From Methanobacterium veterum (GTDB lineage Archaea > Methanobacteriota > Methanobacteria > Methanobacteriales > Methanobacteriaceae), in contig NZ_KN050693.1 in the NCBI RefSeq assembly GCF_000745485.1, positions 112,570-176,569 of the forward strand: DNA of 64,000 nt. The letters are read 5' to 3'. Position 1 is the stretch's first letter, and the number at the start of each line of letters is the position of its first letter. This document shows positions 57,836 through 64,000 of this stretch, one piece after another. The position numbers were made by a program, and so were the translations under genes. The notes under the pieces are model-generated. The model made no database searches, had not been told where the DNA came from, and worked only from the letters and a program-made list of their open reading frames with translations.

Positions 57836-60800
57836 GGAAGAGTATTTACTTAAAAAAGAGAGTGAATTGAAAGATATATTAGATAATAACGTTGAATTAA
57901 GGAATTATATTAGTCAAACTTTTGCTAAAAAGATTAATACTCACTTTAAAGAAAAATTTAGTGAAAAATATTTATGGCGGTATGCGTTGTATTTATCATC
58001 TAAAGGCGCTACTTTGCTAGAAAATAATCCTGAAAGCCAAGTAGGGATAGAATCACTCAGAATTGCTGCTGAAATATACGAAAATTTATATTATGTTAGT
58101 AAATTTTATGACAAAGAATATTCTTTGATACTTTCTAGTTTATGTTACGATATTTCAGGCTATCAAGCAAATGCTAAATGTTTGATTGATAAATTAGTGA
58201 ATTCTAAGAGTTATTACTCGTTATATGAAAATGAATCGGATATTCTTCTAAAATATGAAAATAAAGTTTTAAAAACTATACAATTATTTTTACAAAAGAA
58301 AATTAATTTATTATCCAAGGAAATTAAACATTTTGAACTAAATAATATTGATAATTTTTATTCTCATTATGATGAATTCTTTAAGAATTATATAAATTCT
58401 ATTAATTCTTTATGTGAATTTATCTTAAATGGTTATGATGAAGAATATTTGGATGAAGTCATAGAAAGCTATGAAGACGCACTTCATAGTGGTAATGTGT
58501 TATTAACCCATATTGTAGGGCTTTTTAAAACAAGATTAATGTTACTTAAAAATAGAAATATATGGGATGTAATGGGTAGTCAAATAGACATATTAAACCC
58601 GCGTTGGAATAACTATTTAAAACTTTTATCAATGGACATTTATAAATCAGATAAAATTAATGAGGATAATGAAAGAATATCTGTATTTGAATTCTGGAGA
58701 TCACAATTGAATGCCATTAAAACGGGTGTACTAGTAAATAATAATAATTATATTATACAGATGCCGACAAGCGCCGGAAAAACTTTTATAGCGGAAATCA
58801 TGATTGTGAATTCTTTAATTAATAATCCTGATTCAAAATGTATTTATATTGCTCCATTTAGGGCATTAACTACTCAAATCGAGGAAAATCTGTCTAATAG
58901 ATTAGGGAAGCTTGGTTTTATAGTATCTAGCGCATCTGGTACTTATGAAGTAGATGAATATCAACTTTTTTTGGTAGAAAATGCGGATGTTTTAGTTACT
59001 ACTCCTGAAAAAATTGATTTACTTTATAGACTTAAACCCGAGTTTTTTGAAAATATTTCATTAATAGTAACTGATGAAAGCCATATAATTGGTAATGAAG
59101 ATGAAAGATCATCATTACTAGAATTATTAATTGTTAAATTAAGAAAAAAACTCGAAAATACAAGATTTTTATTTATTTCCGCAGTAATGTCAGAAAATGA
59201 TGCAATGGAATTCTCAAAATGGCTTTCAGGTACATCTGAAAATGTAATTTCCTCTCCCAAAATATATGGGAGAGAATGGGAACCCACAAGGAAATTAATA
59301 GGCGTATATGAATGGTATCCCGTTCAAAAATCGGGAAAAATAACATTTCCAGATGAGAAGGTAGAAGGTAATAAATCTTTGTTTTTGCCAAATATTATTA
59401 AACAAAACGTATATCGCTGTTTAAATCCTGAAACCCAACGGATGAATACTCGAAGATTCCCAAGAAATAAAACTGCTAGGGCAGATGCTGTATCTGAACT
59501 TGCTTACAAATTTGTTGACGATGGAAATGTCCTTATATTCACTTCTAGACCTAATTGGGCGGAATCTATTGGAAATGTATTTATTAACTCATTAAAATAC
59601 AAAGAAATGGCTTCTAAAAATATTAAATCTAATTTTAAGTATAGAAATAATTTAGAATCTATTGAAATGGTAAATAAATGGTTAGGAACAAATCATATTA
59701 TAACTAAATGTCTTAAGCGAGGTATTGGAATCCATTACGGGCCATTATCTGAACCAGTTAGAAAGTCGATAGAAAAAGACTTCAGAGAAAAAAGGCTTGA
59801 AATACTAATTTCAACAAATACCATCGGTCAAGGTATAAATTTCCCCATAAAAACAGCAATAATCCATTCGTTGGAAATAGATCCACGAGAAGACAAAAAA
59901 GTTAGTATAAGAGATTTTTGGAATATTGTTGGTAGAGCAGGAAGAGCAGGTAAAGAAACTGAAGGACAAGTGATATTTTTAAATCTAAATGAAAAAGATA
60001 AAGAACTGTTTAAAGAATACACTGATAAAAATAATATAGAACCTGTAAAAAGTCAAATATTTAAACTTGTGAAAGATTTATTTGAAGATAGAATAAGTGA
60101 AGATATTTTTAATGAAAAATTAGAGGTGTTAATAGAACCATCTTTGTTGAATATATTAATGGAAGAGTCGGTTGATACTGTAGATGAAAATTTTATAAAA
60201 TCTTTTATTGGTCATAGTTTATTTAAAATACAATTAGAAAATGAAAACTATAGTTTAGATTTACTTAACAATTCAATAATGAGTATTGGAACAAAATTCT
60301 ATTCAAAAATAGAAGATGAAAAGTTAAGAGAAATTTATTCTAAAACAGGATTCCATTTATCTTCATGCATTAAAATCTCTGACTCTATTAAAAGTAATAT
60401 AGAGAAACTTAAGTTAATAATCGAGAACGACGATTATAAACACTTATTAAAATGTATTATGATTGTATTTTTAGATATATACGAAATGAATGACGATAAA
60501 TTTGAAGTATCCATTTTAGAAGGCAATAAAGAGGAATTAAATCTTTTTGTAAACAAATGGATTAAGGGAGCATCCATAGTTGAACTTAATAATTTTTGGA
60601 ATACTAATTTTTCACAAAATGGTGAGTTAGACGGAAAAATGCAACTTTATATCAATCAATTTTTAGAATACAGGTACCCTTGGGGAGTTACGGTATTTTT
60701 ACTTATTTTAATATATCATTTAAACATGAATTTTGATAATATGCCCAAAAAAGTTGAAGAGTTACCAGAGAATATTAAAAATTTGCCTGCATTTATTAAA

Positions 60801-61340
60801 CATGGTCTTAATGAACCTATTGCATGTATGTCTAAAACTATAGGGGTTAATACAAGAGAGGCCTGTTTAGAGCTTGCTAATGAATATGATGGGGATTATA
60901 AATTTGAAGAATTTATTAAATGGTTCTCAAATATAAATTTATTTGATATAGATGATCTTAATATTTCAGAATATGAAATTAAAAATATTTTATATACCTC
61001 TAACAATTTGAATTTCAAAAAATGGAGTTCAGATACGTTTGAAAATATAGAATGCTATGTTCAAGGAATTGTTTATGAAAAAAGTCGTGTTGAATTATAT
61101 AATCAAATTGAAGTCGGAGCTATATTGAAACTTGAAAGAGATTTTGATAATCTCTATGATATTTACAGCATCAAGTTAATGTATGAAAATATTCAACTTG
61201 GTTTTGTTTCAAAGGATATAGCAAAAAAATTAGCTATAGAAATGGATTTAAATGGTAGAAAATTTGAATCTATTATAATTAATAAACCAATTCAGCAATT
61301 TTATAGTATAATTGTAGAGATTTATGAAATAGAAAATTAA
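57828..61340 (+). CDS. hamB: Hachiman defence helicase HamB (Ski2-like SF2)
   Basis: An 1170-residue superfamily 2 helicase. A helical N-terminal region (1-285) precedes the motor: Walker A QMPTSAGKTFIAEIMI near residue 312, VTTPEKID near 387, DESH box TDESHIIG near 414, motif III SAVMS near 450, FTSRPNWAES near 568, STNTIGQGINFPIKTAI near 663 and GRAGRAG near 702. A long C-terminal part (780-1170) has no recognised domain. In Hachiman systems HamB loads on DNA and controls the HamA nuclease. It overlaps hamA by 8 bp with GAGGAAA just before its ATG. Confidence 0.85.
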   Translation: MDKEEYLLKKESELKDILDNNVELRNYISQTFAKKINTHFKEKFSEKYLWRYALYLSSKGATLLENNPESQVGIESLRIAAEIYENLYYVSKFYDKEYSLILSSLCYDISGYQANAKCLIDKLVNSKSYYSLYENESDILLKYENKVLKTIQLFLQKKINLLSKEIKHFELNNIDNFYSHYDEFFKNYINSINSLCEFILNGYDEEYLDEVIESYEDALHSGNVLLTHIVGLFKTRLMLLKNRNIWDVMGSQIDILNPRWNNYLKLLSMDIYKSDKINEDNERISVFEFWRSQLNAIKTGVLVNNNNYIIQMPTSAGKTFIAEIMIVNSLINNPDSKCIYIAPFRALTTQIEENLSNRLGKLGFIVSSASGTYEVDEYQLFLVENADVLVTTPEKIDLLYRLKPEFFENISLIVTDESHIIGNEDERSSLLELLIVKLRKKLENTRFLFISAVMSENDAMEFSKWLSGTSENVISSPKIYGREWEPTRKLIGVYEWYPVQKSGKITFPDEKVEGNKSLFLPNIIKQNVYRCLNPETQRMNTRRFPRNKTARADAVSELAYKFVDDGNVLIFTSRPNWAESIGNVFINSLKYKEMASKNIKSNFKYRNNLESIEMVNKWLGTNHIITKCLKRGIGIHYGPLSEPVRKSIEKDFREKRLEILISTNTIGQGINFPIKTAIIHSLEIDPREDKKVSIRDFWNIVGRAGRAGKETEGQVIFLNLNEKDKELFKEYTDKNNIEPVKSQIFKLVKDLFEDRISEDIFNEKLEVLIEPSLLNILMEESVDTVDENFIKSFIGHSLFKIQLENENYSLDLLNNSIMSIGTKFYSKIEDEKLREIYSKTGFHLSSCIKISDSIKSNIEKLKLIIENDDYKHLLKCIMIVFLDIYEMNDDKFEVSILEGNKEELNLFVNKWIKGASIVELNNFWNTNFSQNGELDGKMQLYINQFLEYRYPWGVTVFLLILIYHLNMNFDNMPKKVEELPENIKNLPAFIKHGLNEPIACMSKTIGVNTREACLELANEYDGDYKFEEFIKWFSNINLFDIDDLNISEYEIKNILYTSNNLNFKKWSSDTFENIECYVQGIVYEKSRVELYNQIEVGAILKLERDFDNLYDIYSIKLMYENIQLGFVSKDIAKKLAIEMDLNGRKFESIIINKPIQQFYSIIVEIYEIEN

Positions 61341-61465
61341 CTTTTAATTTTTAGAAGAATATTAATTGTTTCAAAGCGTAATTGTAAAAAATGAATTTAA
61401 GTAAATATTGAACCTAAGAAGACTTTTTGTGAGTTCTAGAAAAACTGGATGAAGCTTGCCATGTT

Positions 61466-61999
61466 TTAAAGCTCTAATAAGGTTTTTTCTAGTTCTAAAA
61501 CAAATTTTTTAGCCCGGTTCAATGAAGTGTTTGATTTTGATATTCTAACTTCATATCCCATAACATATTGGGAATTTAATCTTTTTTTATGTTCTAGATC
61601 GTAAAGTTCAATAATTTCATCAGTTAAATTATCTATTTCTTCATATTCCTCTTTAGCTTTATCATAATCTTGTAAAATACGGCTTTTTAATTTATCTCTC
61701 ACAAGAACAATTAAAGCATCAGCAGTTACTCTATGAGATATTTGATCACCAACCTTGAAACCAAGTTTGTTTAGAACAGCATTTGACATATAATACATAG
61801 AATAATAAGAGGATACAATTACCCACAAAGGAGAAATATCTTCTTCAAATAGAAAATTAGCAACACCTAAACTTTCATTTGCATTATTCTTCAAAGCATT
61901 TATTAAATTATCATCAGGTCTTTGTTTCCTTATATAACCATCTTTTATATCTTGATTAAAATTTCGCTTAGCTATTTCTATTCTTTTAACATCCAACAT
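61466..61999 (-). CDS. HEPN-domain protein
   Basis: About 177 residues from ATG 61999, placed by GGGTGTTGGAAA upstream. All-helical, with the HEPN pattern ALKNNANESLGVANFLFEED, WVIVSSYYSMYYMSNAVLNK and a C-terminal HKKRLNSQYVMGYEV. The RNase motif RxxxxH is not clear, so catalytic competence is uncertain. Its start overlaps the end of the nucleotidyltransferase gene by 14 bp. Such pairs are toxin-antitoxin modules in which the nucleotidyltransferase modifies the HEPN protein. Confidence 0.8.
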   Translation of the reverse strand: MLDVKRIEIAKRNFNQDIKDGYIRKQRPDDNLINALKNNANESLGVANFLFEEDISPLWVIVSSYYSMYYMSNAVLNKLGFKVGDQISHRVTADALIVLVRDKLKSRILQDYDKAKEEYEEIDNLTDEIIELYDLEHKKRLNSQYVMGYEVRISKSNTSLNRAKKFVLELEKTLLEL

Positions 62000-62567
62000 T
62001 TTCCAACACCCTATAATAATCTTCAATACCAAAAAGTATTATATTGGATTTTAATGCCTCAGATACAACACTAAAATCGCTATTCTTAGCCATAGACAAA
62101 AAGTCATCAAAATTTAATGTTATAAGGTGTATATCTAAAGGTAACAAGTTTACTATCTTTTCAAATTCTTTTTCTCTCCCTTTTTCTGAGATTATCATTA
62201 AATCAATATCAGATAACTTGGATGTAGTTCCCTTGGCATAAGATCCAAAAATTAAAGAGATGAATGGAAATTTTAATGAATTTAATTTCAAATGTATGAT
62301 CTTAAGGTCTTTATTCTTTTTTAATAAATCTTTACAACGCAAATATTCGGCATGAAATATTAATGGATTTACTTTTTTCAAGAGTAGACATTCATAAGCC
62401 CCACCATACTTCTTCAATGAAACTAATTTAGTTTTATGAAGCCTCTTCACAATACGGTAAACATTTGAATAATTCATATTTATATCTTGAGATAATTGCT
62501 TAATGTTTGTCTTATTGCAGCCATTATTTAATAAGCCTATAATAACTTTGATAGTGTTATCTTTCAT
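61986..62567 (-). CDS. HTH-nucleotidyltransferase (MNT) antitoxin-like protein
   Basis: About 193 residues from ATG 62567 with AAGTGATC upstream; longer in-frame starts fall inside the repeat array and are unlikely. The N-terminal winged helix (IKQLSQDINMNYSNVYRIVK) is fused to a minimal nucleotidyltransferase domain with GSYAKGTTSKLSDIDLMII (Gly-Ser and two Asp) near residue 115. It should transfer AMP to the HEPN partner. The HTH suggests it also binds the three palindromes just upstream. Confidence 0.85.
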   Translation of the reverse strand: MKDNTIKVIIGLLNNGCNKTNIKQLSQDINMNYSNVYRIVKRLHKTKLVSLKKYGGAYECLLLKKVNPLIFHAEYLRCKDLLKKNKDLKIIHLKLNSLKFPFISLIFGSYAKGTTSKLSDIDLMIISEKGREKEFEKIVNLLPLDIHLITLNFDDFLSMAKNSDFSVVSEALKSNIILFGIEDYYRVLENVGC

Positions 62568-62590
62568 CAGATCACTTAATAACTTGATAG

Positions 62591-62656
62591 TTATTGCATT
62601 TTTGCAATACAATTATTGCATTTTTGCAATACAATTATTGTAATTTTACAATACTA
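62591..62656 (-). promoter_or_regulatory. Three 22-bp palindromic iterons upstream of the MNT gene
   Basis: Tandem units at 62591-62612, 62613-62634 and 62635-62656. Units 1 and 2 are identical and contain ATTGCATTTTTGCAAT. Unit 3 reads ATTGTAATTTTACAAT, with both arms changed so that the dyad is kept. The array begins 24 bp upstream of the start codon. Probable operator. Confidence 0.7.
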
Positions 62657-62749
62657 TAGATCTACACATTAAAAAGTTTTTTTGTATTTGATATCTAATA
62701 CTTTCAAAATCAACTTAATTATCACTCATATCAACCTCACACTTCTCAA

Positions 62750-63103
62750 TTAAATTATCCACCTCCTCACTGAAAAATCAACATCCTCTTCCATCAAGCA
62801 CAAACCAATTTCAACACCTAAAACAGAAGGCTCCACTCTCTCAGGAACTATTCCTTCCCTTGCAGCCTCAACTATATTAGGATACATTGATTCAAATAAT
62901 TCTGCCTCAAAAAGGTCTGTGACATAGACATTACAGTTTTTTATGTAGATCTTACGGTCTTCTGGGGATTTTGACCTTTCAACGTAACTTATAATTTTCC
63001 CAATTTCGTTTTCATTAAGGCCCAAAATCTTGAAGGTCGCAAAATACCTGTTTTTCTCTTTATTGTATCCAATTCGTACCAAATTGGTTTTTTCTGGTTT
63101 CAT
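62750..63103 (-). CDS. Hypothetical protein
   Basis: A 117-residue soluble protein (TNLVRIGYNKEKNRYFATFK, SYVERSKSPEDRKIYIKNCN, EAAREGIVPERVEPSVLGVE). No family recognised. GGCGGTTTAA precedes the ATG. It is divergent from the AbrB-type gene at 63.3 kb, sharing a promoter region packed with palindromes, so they may be co-regulated or form a module. Confidence 0.5.
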   Translation of the reverse strand: MKPEKTNLVRIGYNKEKNRYFATFKILGLNENEIGKIISYVERSKSPEDRKIYIKNCNVYVTDLFEAELFESMYPNIVEAAREGIVPERVEPSVLGVEIGLCLMEEDVDFSVRRWII

Positions 63104-63146
63104 TTAAACCGCCGTTGTATTTTGAATGAATTCAATTCCCTTGTTT

Positions 63147-63254
63147 TCATACATATAATCATGTATGATTAACTGTAGTATAGTATACAACTAACCTATA
63201 TAAAGCTTTCATGTATGATATCATGCATATTAATATGCATTCTAATATACATGA
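63147..63254. promoter_or_regulatory. Operator region: 46-bp imperfect palindrome plus second dyad
   Basis: The perfect palindrome ATGCATATTAATATGCAT (63223-63240) is flanked symmetrically by TCATGTAT (63209-63216) and ATACATGA (63247-63254), giving a 46-bp dyad with 19 of 23 positions matching. A second dyad, TCATACAT/ATGTATGA, lies at 63147-63168. The AbrB promoter TATA follows immediately. Confidence 0.6.
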
Positions 63255-63295
63255 AAAAGGGATATTTATATACAATACATGATATAGGACTCATA

Positions 63296-63484
63296 ATGAT
63301 ACTAAAATACGAAAGCACGGTTGGAAAAGCAGACGTGAAAGGAAAATCAAGTAGAGTCATTATCCCTCGTGAAATTGTGAAAATGTTAGGGCTAGAATGG
63401 GGCGATAAACTTATCTGGAATGCAGATATTGGGGATAAAGGAGTGACTATTACAGTTAAAGCTGCTAAAGAAGATGAAAAATAA
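63296..63484 (+). CDS. AbrB/MazE-like DNA-binding protein
   Basis: A 62-residue SpoVT/AbrB-type protein from ATG 63296: YESTVGKADVKGKSSRVIIP, REIVKMLGLEWGDKLIWN and GVTITVKAAKED. TTTATATA at 63265-63272 lies about 28 bp upstream with no ribosome site between, so the mRNA is probably leaderless; the longer frame from 63215 would start inside the operator and is rejected. Likely an autoregulator or antitoxin; no PIN-type toxin adjoins on the same strand. Confidence 0.82.
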   Translation: MILKYESTVGKADVKGKSSRVIIPREIVKMLGLEWGDKLIWNADIGDKGVTITVKAAKEDEK

Positions 63485-63514
63485 TCTAATTTTAAAATAA
63501 AAAATTGAATTAAT

Positions 63515-63892
63515 TTATGCCGCCGCCAAATCAAAATGAGTCTGCATCAGAGGCAGGTTAATATCATTGACGGTTTTGGCCACAATAGGCTTTTCTATTT
63601 GTTTTTGCCTTACTGGAACCATAAAAGAAGCGTCTACAATAATGGAATCTTCAGTTATCTTGATGATCATGTCCCATTTAATGAGATTTTTCAGTGAAAA
63701 TTTACTTACATCTAAAGTCTTAGATGCGTCTAATATTTCTAAGGCAACAGGGGAGTAATTAACGTCAAAATCGACTATTATATTGTCTTCGATTTCGATA
63801 GATTCTTTATATTTATAATCCTCTTTAATGTGAAGGTATAATGCGTCGTTCTGCACGTCATAATCCTTGTTCAGTTTAAATGTTTTACTCAT
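63515..63892 (-). CDS. DUF2283 family protein
   Basis: A 125-residue protein with the DUF2283 pattern: YDVQNDALYLHIKEDYKYKE, EIEDNIIVDFDVNYSPVALE and ILDAS. The C-terminal half (MIIKITEDSIIVDASFMVPV) is additional. DUF2283 proteins are usually next to DUF4258 proteins in toxin-antitoxin-like pairs. The upstream gene's stop codon TGA overlaps this ATG (ATGA), so translation is coupled. Confidence 0.8.
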   Translation of the reverse strand: MSKTFKLNKDYDVQNDALYLHIKEDYKYKESIEIEDNIIVDFDVNYSPVALEILDASKTLDVSKFSLKNLIKWDMIIKITEDSIIVDASFMVPVRQKQIEKPIVAKTVNDINLPLMQTHFDLAAA

Positions 63893-64000
63893 ATTCGCAG
63901 CCTTCTTTTTACCGTTTGTTCATATGCTGTTACTACTCTTATAATTTTTTTGGGAGAACTGATAACTGCAATCACGATAATCAGGTCATATCCCTTTTTC
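63889..64000 (-). CDS. Probable DUF4258-like protein, 3' end only
   Basis: The last 36 codons of a minus-strand gene entering from the right edge: KKGYDLIIVIAVISSPKKII then RVVTAYEQTVKRRLRI and TGA. The 'riitay' ending is typical of DUF4258 proteins, the regular partner of DUF2283. The stop overlaps the DUF2283 start by four bases (ATGA). Family call is tentative since most of the gene is outside the window. Confidence 0.55.
   Translation of the reverse strand, partial: KKGYDLIIVIAVISSPKKIIRVVTAYEQTVKRRLRI

Noticed and set aside
61466..61999. Confident RNase call for the HEPN protein
   Set aside because: The usual RxxxxH motif was not found, so only the fold and gene pairing are claimed.
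62591..62656. CRISPR-like short repeats
   Set aside because: The 22-bp units are directly tandem without spacers and sit in a promoter.

Overview
The window looks like chromosomal DNA of a mesophilic, hydrogen/formate-using methanogen of the order Methanobacteriales, most likely a Methanobacterium species. The evidence is AT-rich DNA, ribosome sites built on AGGAGGTGAT (often just GGTGA), an A/V-type ATP synthase, F420-type formate dehydrogenase (fdhAB), tRNA-Ile2 agmatidine synthetase (tiaS), an archaeal Thg1, archaeal pilin/TadC genes, a probable coenzyme F420-related lactaldehyde dehydrogenase and TrmB-type regulation. No rRNA, tRNA or CRISPR array was recognised.

Layout. 1-1.3 kb: start of the ATP synthase operon (subunits H and I, minus strand). 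1.4-5.4 kb: four minus-strand genes (citryl-CoA lyase/citrate synthase-like, class I fumarase alpha-like, U32-like TIM barrel, MmgE/PrpD), an apparent organic-acid pathway. 5.9-25 kb: mostly housekeeping genes (response regulator, tiaS, an archaeal HTH regulator, two tandem trehalose-6-phosphate synthases, serA, JAMM protease, thg1, aspartate dehydrogenase, PRC-barrel, tRNA-binding protein, PAS histidine kinase, aldehyde dehydrogenase, pilin-like protein and TadC). 25-29 kb: a ferritin-like protein, a CPBP protease and a decayed sfsA. 29.8-35.4 kb: fdhA-fdhB followed at 2 bp by a STAS protein, then a SpoIIE phosphatase and an RsbW-like kinase. This is a complete partner-switching set in an organism class that has no sigma factors.

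35.5-54 kb is an accessory region. It holds pseudogenes (HXXEE, CPBP), regulator/transporter pairs (TrmB/VOC, PadR/MFS, DUF2089 operon, TetR), a bacterial-looking hydrolase, a CorA transporter, small membrane and lipoproteins, a paralogous pair of His-rich membrane proteins, and several families of short dispersed repeats. 54.4-64 kb is a defence/toxin-antitoxin island: AbrB-PIN, an archaeal AAA ATPase preceded by 45-bp repeats, a two-gene Hachiman system (hamA-hamB), a HEPN/nucleotidyltransferase pair behind three palindromic iterons, another AbrB-type regulator behind a large palindrome, and a DUF2283/DUF4258-like pair cut by the window end.

Most notable observations: both otsA paralogs appear to start at ATT; the partner-switching module is joined to formate dehydrogenase; hamA and one AbrB gene look leaderless; several promoters carry well-formed operator arrays; and a roughly 150-bp MITE-like element seems to be present two or three times. 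All functional calls are from reading motifs and recalled families; no database search was possible.
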